From positions 2,012,177 to 2,076,176 of the forward strand of contig NZ_LJJC01000004.1 in assembly GCF_001420715.1 (NCBI RefSeq): a DNA stretch of 64,000 bases, given 5' to 3'. The stretch's first letter is position 1, and each line of letters begins with the position of its first letter. This document shows, one piece after another, positions 35,900-46,072 of this stretch. The DNA comes from Heyndrickxia shackletonii. GTDB lineage: Bacteria > Bacillota > Bacilli > Bacillales > Bacillaceae_C. A program made the translations under genes and the position numbers. The notes under the pieces are model-generated. The model saw only the letters and a list, made by a program, of their open reading frames with translations, did no database searches and was not told the DNA's origin.

Positions 35900-36289
35900 T
35901 TATTTATTCATGCGTATTGCTTTTCTTGCAAGTTCGTCAGCTGTTTTGTTTTCTGAGCTGGGAACCCACTTGATAAAAAATAAATCAAATTGTTTTGCTA
36001 ATGTCAGTATCTCTTTAAGTAAAGTCCGATATGGTTCCTTCTTAGCAAATTCCTTTTCGACCGCTTGAACGACTGCTTTTGAATCGGATCGAACGGATAT
36101 TACTTTATATCCATTTTGAATACAAATTTCCATACTCTTTACTAATGCAAGGTACTCTGCTTCATGATTATTTTTATGTCCTAGCGGAATGGAATATCGC
36201 TCCACATTCCCATTTTTTTTAATAAAGATTCCGGCGCCGCTTTCACCCGGATCACCAGCACTGGCACCATCTATATAAACTTCAATCAA
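35900..36289 (-). CDS. ypdQ: RNase H-like protein YpdQ
   Basis: A 129-residue protein of RNase HI fold (B. subtilis YpdQ is about 132). The four acidic positions are visible: VYIDGASAG, HEAEYLAL, VRSDSKAVV and NKTADELA. I recall that purified B. subtilis YpdQ showed no clear RNase H activity, so the role is open. It is divergent to ypeP, a second RNase-H-fold gene, and upstream of the exporter gene. Confidence 0.87.
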   Translation of the reverse strand: MIEVYIDGASAGDPGESGAGIFIKKNGNVERYSIPLGHKNNHEAEYLALVKSMEICIQNGYKVISVRSDSKAVVQAVEKEFAKKEPYRTLLKEILTLAKQFDLFFIKWVPSSENKTADELARKAIRMNK

Positions 36290-36582
36290 TTGCTACTCTC
36301 CTTTTACCTATGGCTCATGTCTTAAACATGGTTATACCAACATATCATGTGAATATGGGAATGCTGTATATAGAAAGAATGACTACTTGTTAGAATATCA
36401 TAAATTTTATAAACTTGTTAAATTTTATATGGAAGTTTTCTTCAGATGAGAAAAGCGCCTTGCGCATTTGTTCTTCTGGGTTTAAATTATGTGGAAAAGA
36501 AAACAATATGATTAAATCAATTAATATGTAAACTGATATAATGCATAAGTAGCCTTTATTTCATCCTAGGGGTTGTTATTAT

Positions 36583-37239
36583 ATGAAAGTGAAAATTAAA
36601 TGGCTGTACCGAGGTTCAAAAACAGCCGATATTCCATTTGAATCCGATTGGATTTCAGCTGATACATTTGACAGATCTATTGATGATATATATAATACCG
36701 GACGTGTAAAAGATTTAACGATAATAGACGAAATGGGATCGGAATGGACTAAAAAGGAATACTTAAAATTGAAGGAACAAATCAAAAAAGAGCCCAGCGA
36801 ATGTACGATTTATTTTGACGGTGGTTTTGATCGGGAAACAGGTACCGCTGGTATTGGGATGGTTCTTTATTATCAAATCGGCTCGGAGAAATACCGATAT
36901 AGGCAAAACGGAAAAATTGATTCTATTCAAACCAATAATGAAGCTGAATATATTGCATTATATAATGCCATTTCTTTATTGGAAGAAGTTGGTGCACACC
37001 ACATACCTTGTGTTATTAAAGGGGACTCCCAAGGTGTACTGAGACAATTATCGGGAGAGTGGCCATGTTTCGAACAGGTATTAAATGATTGGCTTGACAG
37101 GATCGAAGAAAAGATGAGTGTGCTCGGATTAAAACCAACCTATATTCCAATATCACGCAAAGATAATAAAGAAGCAGATCAGCTTGCTTCACAGGCATTG
37201 GCTGGAAAAAGTATATCTAGTCATATTAAAATAAACTAA
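36583..37239 (+). CDS. ypeP: RNase H-like protein YpeP
   Basis: A 218-residue protein. Residues 1-72 form an extra N-terminal domain of unknown function; residues 75-210 are an RNase H fold with all four acidic motifs (IYFDGGFD, NNEAEYIAL, IKGDSQGVL, DNKEADQLA). Divergent from ypdQ and upstream of ypeQ, as the names imply in B. subtilis. The ATG follows CCTAGGGG. A nucleic acid substrate is likely; activity is not known to me. Confidence 0.87.
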   Translation: MKVKIKWLYRGSKTADIPFESDWISADTFDRSIDDIYNTGRVKDLTIIDEMGSEWTKKEYLKLKEQIKKEPSECTIYFDGGFDRETGTAGIGMVLYYQIGSEKYRYRQNGKIDSIQTNNEAEYIALYNAISLLEEVGAHHIPCVIKGDSQGVLRQLSGEWPCFEQVLNDWLDRIEEKMSVLGLKPTYIPISRKDNKEADQLASQALAGKSISSHIKIN

Positions 37240-37246
37240 TTTATTA

Positions 37247-37408
37247 GGGCTGTTTTCGATTAAAATGCTGCTTTTCGTAGTATATTACAATTCCTCATAT
37301 AGTTCGTTTCAGGGGATCTATTTAAGAAAGTAGTTAAGCTTTCTTATACTGAATGAGGAATGTATTAAATATTTTTAATAAAAAAGCAACCACTTAAGAA
37401 AACAGCCA
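37247..37408. mobile_element. MITE-like element with long imperfect terminal inverted repeats
   Basis: About 160 bases. GGCTGTTTTC at 37248-37257 is mirrored by GAAAACAGCC at 37398-37407. Further matching arm segments are TGCTGCTTTT against AAAAAGCAAC, and ATTCCTCAT (37290-37298) against ATGAGGAAT (37353-37361). A central TAAGAAAG/CTTTCTTA hairpin lies at 37323-37346. It has no coding capacity. TIRs of this kind occur in IS1182- and IS4-type insertion sequences. It is inserted between ypeP and ypeQ. No clear target duplication was seen. Confidence 0.7.
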
Positions 37409-37426
37409 TAAAAGGGACGATATTTG

Positions 37427-37603
37427 ATGGAAAGGAAAAAACTTTTGAAGGAAGTTGATTCAATCATAGAGTATTATTGTGAGGGATGCTTTATAAAATC
37501 AACCTTGCAAAAGGAACATGGTAAAACATTTGCCCATCGTTTCTGTATCGAAAAGTGTACGGTCGGGGAAAAATTAAAGGAATTTGGCAAGAAACTCAAT
37601 TAG
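37427..37603 (+). CDS. ypeQ: zinc-finger protein YpeQ
   Basis: A 58-residue protein of the zinc-finger family with motif C-X2-C (YYCEGCFIKS), a His (AHRFC) and a C-terminal FCIEKCTVGEKL. B. subtilis YpeQ (about 60 residues) lies next to ypeP. The ATG follows AAAAGGGACG, only 19 bases after the MITE, so the insertion may have replaced its promoter. The function is unknown. Confidence 0.82.
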   Translation: MERKKLLKEVDSIIEYYCEGCFIKSTLQKEHGKTFAHRFCIEKCTVGEKLKEFGKKLN

Positions 37604-37626
37604 ATATGTTTTTTTATCATTGAAAA

Positions 37627-37670
37627 ATGAACAATAAAAGGCTGACATTAAAAATGCCAGCCTTGTTCAT
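37627..37670. terminator. bidirectional terminator ypeQ/csp
   Basis: A long stem: ATGAACAA..AAGGCTG.CATT pairs with AATG.CAGCCTTGTTCAT. Confidence 0.88.
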
Positions 37671-37676
37671 TTATAA

Positions 37677-38363
<687 letters not shown>

Positions 38364-38789
38364 ATGCCAACACCAAGTATGGAAGATTATATAGAACAAA
38401 TTTACTTATTAATTGAAAGTAAAGGATATGCACGTGTATCAGATATTGCAGAAGCGCTTTCTGTCCATCCCTCCTCTGTAACAAAAATGGTACAAAAGCT
38501 AGATAAAGATGATTATTTAGTATATGAAAAATACCGCGGCTTAATATTAACATCGAAAGGCAAGAAAATTGGAAAACGACTGGTAGATCGTCATGATCTA
38601 TTGGAAAAGTTTCTTCAGATAATCGGTGTTAAAGTGGAAAACATCTATCAAGATGTTGAAGGAATCGAACATCATTTAAGCTGGAATTCTATTGACAGAA
38701 TTGGTGACTTAGTACAATTTTTTGAGGAAGATCCGGAACGTGTAAAAGCATTAAAAATTCTACAAGAGAAAAATGAAGAAGAAATGTAG
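38364..38789 (+). CDS. mntR: manganese-responsive repressor MntR
   Basis: A 141-residue DtxR-family regulator. All MntR metal ligands are present at their known numbers: Asp8, Glu11, His77, Glu99, Glu102 and His103. The DNA-binding helix is in [14 protein letters not shown]. With Mn2+ it represses manganese uptake genes and activates export genes. The ATG follows GGGGGTTTAGG. Confidence 0.96.
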   Translation: MPTPSMEDYIEQIYLLIESKGYARVSDIAEALSVHPSSVTKMVQKLDKDDYLVYEKYRGLILTSKGKKIGKRLVDRHDLLEKFLQIIGVKVENIYQDVEGIEHHLSWNSIDRIGDLVQFFEEDPERVKALKILQEKNEEEM

Positions 38790-38790
38790 G

Positions 38791-38818
38791 AGAACCGCCA
38801 AAAGGACGGTTCTTTTTC
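38791..38818 (+). terminator. terminator of mntR
   Basis: AGAACCG pairs with CGGTTCT, followed by TTTTC. Confidence 0.8.
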
Positions 38819-38904
38819 ATTATATAGAAGAATGTCTAAATCTATTATCAAATAAATGATTTATTCTGCGCAGTGCTTCTCTAGCTCCAACGCATGCACT
38901 GTTA

Positions 38905-39123
38905 TTAAAATATAGGAGGGAAGTTCGAGAAATATTTATCATTTTCATCGTTATTATATAAACAGGCGTGTCCGTCATGATTCCATTCAATATTTGTCCC
39001 TTCGATTTTTCCATTCTCCGTTTCCATCAACGCTTTTAGGTAAGAAATAATTCTGCCTTCCGATGTTTCGAAGCTTATAATATCACCTTGATAATTTCTT
39101 TGAACCTTAATAATATGTTCCAC
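38905..39123 (-). CDS. DUF3892-type small protein
   Basis: A 72-residue protein. The N-terminal part, VQRNYQGDIISFETSEGRII followed by SYLKALM, has the pattern of DUF3892 domains (V.R...G.I..F.T..GR.IS). The start is GTG behind AAGGGAG. It stands alone, convergent to mntR. A frame at 38820-39014 on the same strand is a shadow. The function is unknown. Confidence 0.72.
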   Translation of the reverse strand: MEHIIKVQRNYQGDIISFETSEGRIISYLKALMETENGKIEGTNIEWNHDGHACLYNNDENDKYFSNFPPIF

Positions 39124-39296
39124 TTTACTTACTCCCTTGTTTTTGTATTCCTTTTATCCCTCACAAAGATAGAGTAAAAATATGTGAAGTAAATGAAAGG
39201 ATAATAATATTTTGGTTAAATTAGAGGGAAATCAAACATAAATATTTAATATTATTTTTATAGGTTATGAAGTTATTTAAAGGGGGGAGATTTTAG

Positions 39297-39983
39297 GTGA
39301 ATTCCTTCTCATGGGATCAGGAATCGAAAAGAAGTTGGGATCTTAACGCGGAAAGCTGGCATTCTAATTCAAAAAACATGTGGTTGCATGGTAGTCGAAA
39401 AGAAATAGTTCCGTTTTTTACGAAATATGTACCTAAAGGATTAATAGCAGATCTCGGTTGCGGGGATGGCTTTGGATCGTCTTTATTGAGCAAGAATGGA
39501 TATGAAGTGATTGGAATGGATATTTCCGATAATATGGTGAAACTTGCCAGGAATTATGAAAACGATAACTTAACCTTTGTACAAGGCAATATACTTAAAA
39601 CACCATTTGAAGATAGACAATTTAAAGGAATATTGGCCATCAATTCACTGGAATGGACCGAAAGACCTCTAATTGCCCTGAATGAAATAAAAAGAATTCT
39701 AACAAATGACGGTTATGGCTGCTTTGGAATATTAGGACCGACTGCAAAGCCTCGAATAAATAGTTTCCCAAGGTTGGAAGAAAAAGAAGCAATATGCAAT
39801 ACAATGATGCCATGGGAATTTGAAAAACTCGCCATAAGGCACGGCTGGGAAAAAGTTGCCGAAACGAATGTTTATAAACGTGGAGTTACAGAACGGCATC
39901 TCGAGGGACTTTCAAATGAGCTGAAACAGGCGTTGAGCTTTATTACTCTATTTATTTTAAAAAAAGTGGAGCTTAAGGGGTGA
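39297..39983 (+). CDS. class I SAM-dependent methyltransferase
   Basis: A 228-residue protein with the Rossmann methyltransferase motifs IADLGCGDGFGSSLL (SAM loop), VIGMDISDNMV (acidic loop end), FVQGNILKTPF and a proline-free catalytic strand INSLEWTE. The substrate cannot be read; the overall type is close to the UbiE/Coq5-like Methyltransf_11 group. The GTG start follows GGGGGGAG. The AIM24 gene begins 7 bases after its stop, so the two are one operon. Confidence 0.82.
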   Translation: MNSFSWDQESKRSWDLNAESWHSNSKNMWLHGSRKEIVPFFTKYVPKGLIADLGCGDGFGSSLLSKNGYEVIGMDISDNMVKLARNYENDNLTFVQGNILKTPFEDRQFKGILAINSLEWTERPLIALNEIKRILTNDGYGCFGILGPTAKPRINSFPRLEEKEAICNTMMPWEFEKLAIRHGWEKVAETNVYKRGVTERHLEGLSNELKQALSFITLFILKKVELKG

Positions 39984-39990
39984 TTTGCAG

Positions 39991-40695
39991 GTGGAAGATT
40001 CAAGATATTCTATTCAGGAGTTTATCCAAAAGACAAAGCAAGAGGATAAGCATCAAGGTTTATTTGAATTAGAAACCTCTAGGCTTCTTGAAATCAATTT
40101 AAATGGACAAGTATGGGCAAAAGCAGGCTCCATGGTTTCTTATCGTGGGAATATTAAATTTGTACGGGAGAGAATGCTGGAACACGGCCTTCGCAGATTA
40201 TTCAAAAAGGCATTAACTGGTGAAGGCACTTCGCTTATGAAAGCAACCGGGAATGGGAAATTATATATTGCCGATCAAGGAAAAAAAATTTCCATTCTCC
40301 ATTTAAAAGATGAATCACTAATTGTAAATGGGAATAATTTATTAGCATTTGAACAAACCATCGAATGGGATATTAAACTAATGAGAAGAATTGCTGGAAT
40401 GCTTGCAGGTGGTATTTTTAATGTGAAACTAGAGGGAAATGGACGAGTTGCTATAACCTCCCATTATGAACCTCTAACATTAATTGTTACTCCCGATAAT
40501 CCCGTATTTACAGATCCTCATGCGACAGTCGCATGGTCCGGGCAATTAAAGCCCGACTTCGTGACAGATGTATCGTTCAAAACCTTTCTTGGACGCGGCA
40601 GCGGGGAATCTATTCAAATGAAATTTTCAGGGAATGGTTTTGTTGTAGTACAGCCTTTTGAAGAGGTATATTTTTCTAATGATTCAAAGGGTTAA
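39991..40695 (+). CDS. AIM24 family protein
   Basis: About 234 residues. The family (AIM24, TIGR00266) consists of beta-rich trimeric proteins; visible marks are a Met-rich SMVSYRGNIKF, LRRLFKKALTGEG and FLGRGSGESIQMKFSG. No enzyme activity is known. Two starts are possible: TTG at 39985 or GTG at 39991, both behind AAGGGGTGAT; I took the second for spacing. It shares the operon with the methyltransferase upstream. fhs follows at 57 bases with its own strong site. Confidence 0.82.
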   Translation: MEDSRYSIQEFIQKTKQEDKHQGLFELETSRLLEINLNGQVWAKAGSMVSYRGNIKFVRERMLEHGLRRLFKKALTGEGTSLMKATGNGKLYIADQGKKISILHLKDESLIVNGNNLLAFEQTIEWDIKLMRRIAGMLAGGIFNVKLEGNGRVAITSHYEPLTLIVTPDNPVFTDPHATVAWSGQLKPDFVTDVSFKTFLGRGSGESIQMKFSGNGFVVVQPFEEVYFSNDSKG

Positions 40696-40752
40696 ATCTA
40701 CCAATATTAAACTATTATTTAAATACAAAATAATCGTAAGGAGGAAAAGAAA

Positions 40753-42441
40753 ATGAGTGAAAGCAAAACAATGAAAACAGATATTGAAATTGCCCAAGAA
40801 TCTACTTTATTGCCTATTAAAGAAATCGCAGAAAAAATAGGATTAACAGAGGATGACCTTGATTTATACGGTAAATACAAAGCGAAGATTTCATATGAAA
40901 AAATACATAGTTTGCAATCCAATGAAGATGGTAAATTAATACTTGTTACTTCTATAAATCCGACACCTGCAGGAGAAGGAAAATCAACGGTTACGGTTGG
41001 TCTAAGTGATGCTCTCCAGTTGATAGGTAAAAAGGTAATGATTGCTTTGCGTGAACCGTCTTTAGGTCCGACCATGGGCATGAAAGGGGGAGCTACAGGC
41101 GGCGGCTATTCTCAGGTTTTGCCGATGGAGGATATTAATCTTCATTTTACCGGTGATATTCATGCCATAACAACAGCTAATAACGCTCTTGCCGCTTTGA
41201 TGGATAACCATATCCATCAAGGTAATCAGTTGCAGATTGATCCAAGAAGGATTGTTTGGAAGAGATGTTTGGATTTAAATGATCGTGCTTTACGGCAAAT
41301 TGTTATTGGGCTTGGAGGACCAGGTCAAGGTGTACCAAGAGAGGATGGTTTTGATATTACAGTAGCCTCTGAAATAATGGCCGTTCTATGTTTAGCGAAT
41401 AATCTTCAAGATTTAAAACTTCGATTATCGAAGATGGTCATTGCTTACAATTATGATAAGCAGCCGGTAACAGTTGGTGATCTAGGGGTTGAAGGTTCAC
41501 TAGCCTTGCTTTTAAAAGATGCTCTTAAACCAAATTTGGTTCAAACAATTGAACACACTCCTGCACTTGTCCACGGGGGACCATTTGCAAATATTGCGCA
41601 CGGATGCAACAGTGTAATGGCAACGAAAACAGCGTTGAAGTTAGCAGACTATGTTGTTACCGAATCAGGATTTGGTGCAGATTTAGGAGCGGAAAAATTT
41701 TTAGACATAAAGGCAAGATCAGCAGGATTAAAGCCATCCGCTGTCGTAATCGTAGCTACCATTCGAGCACTAAAAATGCACGGGGGAGTAGAAAAATCTG
41801 AACTGACAAATGAAAATGTTGCAGCATTGGAAAAGGGGCTCGAAAATCTTAAAAAACATGTTGAAACGATTAAGCAGTTTGGGTTACCTTTTGTTGTTGC
41901 GATTAATCGTTTTACCAATGATTCTAATTCCGAAATCTCGCTTTTGCAAAGTTGGTGTGACGAGAATTCAATTCCGGTAGCTTTAACAGAAGTATGGGAA
42001 AAAGGCGGGCAAGGCGGTATTGAGCTTGCAGCTAAAGTCTTAGAGGTGATGGATAGTCATAATGTAACATTTCAGCCCATTTATGAATTGGACTTGTCAT
42101 TGGAGGAAAAAATCAGGACCATTATAAGAACAGTCTACGGTGGAAAGGATGTAGATTTTTCTGCACAAGCCTTGAAACAATTAAAAGAATTTAAAAACTT
42201 TGGCTGGGATAAACTCCCTGTTTGTATGGCTAAAACACAGTATTCTTTATCGGATGATCCTGGTAAGCTAGGCAGACCAAGGGATTTTATTGTCCATGTC
42301 AGAGAATTAAAACCAAAGCTTGGTGCCGGTTTCATTGTCGCTATTACGGGAGATATTATGACAATGCCAGGACTGCCAAAGAAGCCTGCCGCCTACAATA
42401 TGGATGTAGATGAAAAAGGCAAGGCAATGGGTTTATTTTAA
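40753..42441 (+). CDS. fhs: formate-tetrahydrofolate ligase
   Basis: A 562-residue enzyme that makes 10-formyl-tetrahydrofolate from formate, THF and ATP. The nucleotide loop is [11 protein letters not shown], followed by [28 protein letters not shown] and [11 protein letters not shown]. The length is normal. The start follows AAGGAGGAAAAG. It is not accompanied by folate genes here. Confidence 0.96.
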   Translation: MSESKTMKTDIEIAQESTLLPIKEIAEKIGLTEDDLDLYGKYKAKISYEKIHSLQSNEDGKLILVTSINPTPAGEGKSTVTVGLSDALQLIGKKVMIALREPSLGPTMGMKGGATGGGYSQVLPMEDINLHFTGDIHAITTANNALAALMDNHIHQGNQLQIDPRRIVWKRCLDLNDRALRQIVIGLGGPGQGVPREDGFDITVASEIMAVLCLANNLQDLKLRLSKMVIAYNYDKQPVTVGDLGVEGSLALLLKDALKPNLVQTIEHTPALVHGGPFANIAHGCNSVMATKTALKLADYVVTESGFGADLGAEKFLDIKARSAGLKPSAVVIVATIRALKMHGGVEKSELTNENVAALEKGLENLKKHVETIKQFGLPFVVAINRFTNDSNSEISLLQSWCDENSIPVALTEVWEKGGQGGIELAAKVLEVMDSHNVTFQPIYELDLSLEEKIRTIIRTVYGGKDVDFSAQALKQLKEFKNFGWDKLPVCMAKTQYSLSDDPGKLGRPRDFIVHVRELKPKLGAGFIVAITGDIMTMPGLPKKPAAYNMDVDEKGKAMGLF

Positions 42442-42481
42442 AGCTGTAATGTTTGAAAATTAAATTTTAGGAGTAATAGTT

Positions 42482-43336
42482 GTGAAAATAATTGATGCAC
42501 ATATGCATTTATCCGATATAAAAGAATTCCATCATACAGCACAAAACCTTTCATTTGTGAATTATTCTAATGAAGGAATAATAAAAGAATATAAGGATGC
42601 AGGAGTAATTTTAGGTATAGGCATGGGATTAACAGAAACAGATGGACTCGGCTTTCCGGACCCTGAAGCCGAAACTCCAATGGGCTTGGATTTAGAAGAA
42701 AGCATACCTTCTAATATTATGTACTGTGCGGGTGTTAATCCATATACACTAAATGAAAACTCACTTATTAACTTAGAAATGGAGCTTCAAAAACCAAATG
42801 TCGTTGGAATCAAAATTTATTTAGGCTACTATCCATTCTATGCATATGATAAGGTGTACGATCCGATATATACTTTGGCTGAAAAATACGATATGCCCGT
42901 GGTGTTTCACACAGGTGATACGTATTCAGAGAGGGGACTTTTAAAATATTCTCATCCACTAACTCTTGATGAAGTGGCCGTAAAGAACCGTAAAGTAAGA
43001 TTTATGATGGCCCATTTCGGGGATCCATGGGTTTTGACAGGTGCAGAGGTAGTTTATAAGAATTCCAACATGTATGCAGATTTATCAGGGCTGCTAGTGG
43101 GGACTGAACAAGATTTTAAAATGAAACGAAACAGCAGATTTTTCGATCATTTAAAGCATGCATTAGAGTTTTGTGATCACTATGAAAGATTAGTCTTTGG
43201 TACAGATTGGCCATTAGCTCCAATAAAGACATATGTAGATTTCATCAAGTCACTTATTCCGGAAAAACACTATGATGATGTGTTTTTTCATAACGCATTG
43301 AAGGTATTTCCTAAGATAAAAAATCATTTAAAATGA
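42482..43336 (+). CDS. amidohydrolase-2 family metal-dependent hydrolase
   Basis: A 284-residue TIM-barrel hydrolase. The metal sites are visible: DAHMHLS (H-x-H), VVFHTGDTYS, FMMAHFGD and FGTDWPLAP (final Asp). Such enzymes act as decarboxylases or hydrolases on cyclic or carboxylated substrates; the substrate is unknown. GTG start behind TAGGAG. It lies 40 bases downstream of fhs, possibly in the same transcript, and ends with a terminator. Confidence 0.8.
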   Translation: MKIIDAHMHLSDIKEFHHTAQNLSFVNYSNEGIIKEYKDAGVILGIGMGLTETDGLGFPDPEAETPMGLDLEESIPSNIMYCAGVNPYTLNENSLINLEMELQKPNVVGIKIYLGYYPFYAYDKVYDPIYTLAEKYDMPVVFHTGDTYSERGLLKYSHPLTLDEVAVKNRKVRFMMAHFGDPWVLTGAEVVYKNSNMYADLSGLLVGTEQDFKMKRNSRFFDHLKHALEFCDHYERLVFGTDWPLAPIKTYVDFIKSLIPEKHYDDVFFHNALKVFPKIKNHLK

Positions 43337-43417
43337 ACAAATGCGCAAACCAATAGGAGCTACAGCTAGACGTAAAGGTTATCTACAAATATGAATTTAT
43401 AATATCCTAAGCGATAA

Positions 43418-43448
43418 AGGCCGTATTTACCGCAAATACGGCTTTTAT
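43418..43448 (+). terminator. terminator behind the amidohydrolase gene
   Basis: GCCGTATTT pairs with AAATACGGC around ACCGC, followed by TTTT. Confidence 0.85.
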
Positions 43449-43519
43449 TATTTAAAGCAGGTTAATATTTTTTCATATATAATCATGGTAAAATATTATT
43501 TAGGAGGAGAGGAAGCAGA

Positions 43520-44179
43520 GTGGAACAAATTATTAAAAGAACGGAAAATTTTGTTCAACAAGAAATGGGAACAGATTCGACCGGTCATGATTGGTTTCAT
43601 GTAGATCGTGTTCGAAACCTTGCTTTGTACATTGCAAAATGTGAAGGAAAAGGAGATTTATTTGTCATCGAAATGGCCTCATTACTTCACGATATTCCAG
43701 ATGAAAAATTAAATTCTTCACTAGAAGAAGGAAAAAATAATTTAAATAGTTTTTTATCCTCCTTATCACTCGCACCACATCTACATGCAGTAATAATCGA
43801 GATAATTGAGACCCTCTCCTTTAAAGGCGGAAATGAGTCTTCATTACATACATTTGAACAAATGGCTGTAAGAGATGCAGATCGTCTGGATGCAATCGGC
43901 GCGATTGGAATTGCAAGAGCTTTTGCTTATGGAGGAAAAAAAGGGCAGCTCCTGTATGATCCGGGCTTACAAGTAAGAGAAAATATGACAATTGAAGACT
44001 ATCGAAAGGGTAAATCCTCGACAATCCATCATTTTTATGAAAAATTATTATTATTAAAGGATAAAATGCTTACGAAAACTGGGAAACAAATTGCTTTAGA
44101 AAGACATCAATTTTTAAAAACTTTCCTGGAGCAATTTTATAAAGAATGGAACGGTGATTATGAAGTCAATAACAGTTGA
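43520..44179 (+). CDS. ypgQ: HD-domain pyrophosphohydrolase YpgQ
   Basis: A 219-residue HD protein. The motifs are HDWFHVDRV (first His), LLHDIPDEK (HD) and RDADRLDAIG (final Asp). B. subtilis YpgQ is a Mn2+-dependent (d)NTP pyrophosphohydrolase with solved structure. GTG start behind TAGGAGGAGAGG. It overlaps the ABC-F gene by 20 bases, so they are translationally linked. ypgR follows one gene later, keeping most of the B. subtilis order. Confidence 0.87.
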   Translation: MEQIIKRTENFVQQEMGTDSTGHDWFHVDRVRNLALYIAKCEGKGDLFVIEMASLLHDIPDEKLNSSLEEGKNNLNSFLSSLSLAPHLHAVIIEIIETLSFKGGNESSLHTFEQMAVRDADRLDAIGAIGIARAFAYGGKKGQLLYDPGLQVRENMTIEDYRKGKSSTIHHFYEKLLLLKDKMLTKTGKQIALERHQFLKTFLEQFYKEWNGDYEVNNS

Positions 44180-46034
44180 AGAACTTTCAAAAACATACGG
44201 CGAGAAACAACTGTTTAACCAAATTTCCTTTCACATAAGTGAGAAGGAAAGAGTAGGAATAATTGGGGTGAATGGGACAGGAAAATCAAGTCTGCTTAAA
44301 ATCCTGGCGAAAATAGATGAACCGGATTCAGGAGAAATCATTCATCCGAATCAGTATTCCATCGGATATTTATCCCAAAACCCGGAATTAAATCCTGAAT
44401 TAACGGTTTTAGAACAGGTCTTTCAAGGGGAAGCAGCGATTATCCAGTTATTTAAATCGTATGAAAAACTATTAATTCAAATGGAGAAGGATCCTGCTAA
44501 TTCCGATTTACAAGATAAATTATTTTCCTTGCACAAACAAATGGATGCTTTAAATGCTTGGGATGCGAATGCTAACGCCAAAACAATATTAACGAAATTG
44601 GGAATTCACGATTATACATGGAAAATCGGAAATCTGTCAGGCGGACAAAAGAAACGGGTAGCTTTAGCACAGATACTGATTGAAACACCAGACTTATTAA
44701 TTTTAGACGAACCAACAAACCATTTAGACTATGAATCCGTAAAATGGTTGGAAGATTACTTGAATAAATATCCCGGAGCTTTATTACTTGTGACCCATGA
44801 TCGTTATTTTCTTGATTCGGTTGTCAATCGGATATTTGAATTAGACCATGGCCAGCTTTATTCTTATAAAGGTAATTATCAGGCTTTCATTGAGGCAAAA
44901 TCATTAAGAGAAGAAGAAAGCCTGGCAACAGAGAGTAAAAGAAAGAATCTTTACCGCAATGAGCTTGCTTGGATGAGACGTGGAGCAAAGGCAAGGACCA
45001 CGAAGCAAAAGGCGAGAATAGAACGATTTGAAAAGCTTGAGTCTTCGATTGGCAAGCTTGCGGTCAATGAAAATGTGGATTTTGCCATTCAAGGGAGTCG
45101 CCTAGGTAAACAAGTGTTTGAATTTGTAGATGCTTATAAAGCGTTTGGAGAACGGGTTATTTTAAAAGATTTTAATTGGCTTGTAAAACCGGGAGATCGA
45201 ATAGGCATAATCGGGAAAAATGGTAGCGGAAAGTCCACTTTTATGAACCTTCTTGCTGGAACGATCCCACTTTCAAGCGGGAAAATAATAACTGGACAGA
45301 CCGTTAAAATTGCTTATTACAAGCAAGAAAATGAAGACATGGATGATTCAAAGAGAATGATTGAATACATTCGTGAGTATGGAGATTCCGTTACGACAAA
45401 AGACGGCGATACCATATCAGCTGCACAAATGCTGGAAAGATTTCTATTCCCATTATATACACACGGTACACCAATTCGGAAATTATCCGGAGGAGAAAAA
45501 AGAAGATTATATTTATTAAGGTTATTAATGGAAAAACCGAATGTATTATTACTGGATGAGCCGACAAATGATTTGGATACACAAACATTAACGGTGTTAG
45601 AAGACTATTTAGAGGAGTTTCCGGGAGTCGTGATATCTGTTTCACATGATCGGTATTATTTAGATAAAACCACGGAACAGCTTTTAATATTTAATGGTGA
45701 TGGAAACATTGCTCGCTTCTACGGAATTTACAGTGAATACTTAGATTTGAAACAGGCGGAAAACAAAAAAGAAATGAAGGAATCTGCTGCTCCAACTGAG
45801 ACAAAAAGTGTGAATAAGCCAAAAAGAATGAGTTATATGGAGAAAAAGGAATGGGAAGAAATCGATGGCAAAATAGCAGATGCGGAGCAAAAATTGGAAT
45901 TACTTCAAGAAGAATTAAATAATATTGGAAGTGATTTTGAAAAAGCACAAAAAATTATGGATGAAATCGCATTCCAAGATGAGACATTGGAAAAATTGAT
46001 TGAGAGATGGACTTATTTGTCAGAGCTAGTTTGA
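44160..46034 (+). CDS. yfmR: ABC-F ATPase, YfmR/Uup-like
   Basis: A 624-residue soluble protein with two ABC ATPase domains and no membrane segment. Walker A motifs are GVNGTGKSS and GKNGSGKST; signatures LSGGQKKR and LSGGEKRR; Walker B LLILDEPTN and VLLLDEPTN. The linker between domains holds the basic ARTTKQKARIERF helix, and the end is a coiled coil as in Uup. From memory it resembles B. subtilis YfmR, which acts on stalled ribosomes together with EF-P, more than other paralogues. It overlaps ypgQ. The B. subtilis neighbourhood lacks it here, so it was inserted between ypgQ and ypgR. Confidence 0.85.
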   Translation: MKSITVEELSKTYGEKQLFNQISFHISEKERVGIIGVNGTGKSSLLKILAKIDEPDSGEIIHPNQYSIGYLSQNPELNPELTVLEQVFQGEAAIIQLFKSYEKLLIQMEKDPANSDLQDKLFSLHKQMDALNAWDANANAKTILTKLGIHDYTWKIGNLSGGQKKRVALAQILIETPDLLILDEPTNHLDYESVKWLEDYLNKYPGALLLVTHDRYFLDSVVNRIFELDHGQLYSYKGNYQAFIEAKSLREEESLATESKRKNLYRNELAWMRRGAKARTTKQKARIERFEKLESSIGKLAVNENVDFAIQGSRLGKQVFEFVDAYKAFGERVILKDFNWLVKPGDRIGIIGKNGSGKSTFMNLLAGTIPLSSGKIITGQTVKIAYYKQENEDMDDSKRMIEYIREYGDSVTTKDGDTISAAQMLERFLFPLYTHGTPIRKLSGGEKRRLYLLRLLMEKPNVLLLDEPTNDLDTQTLTVLEDYLEEFPGVVISVSHDRYYLDKTTEQLLIFNGDGNIARFYGIYSEYLDLKQAENKKEMKESAAPTETKSVNKPKRMSYMEKKEWEEIDGKIADAEQKLELLQEELNNIGSDFEKAQKIMDEIAFQDETLEKLIERWTYLSELV

Positions 46035-46072
46035 AATAGCACTAAGCAAACGGTTAAAGAGGTGAAAAAAGG

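Noticed and set aside
36438-36480. Sixth copy of the dispersed repeat (AAAAGCGCCTTGCGCATTTG)
   Set aside because: Only about 15 bases resemble an arm; the core boxes are missing.
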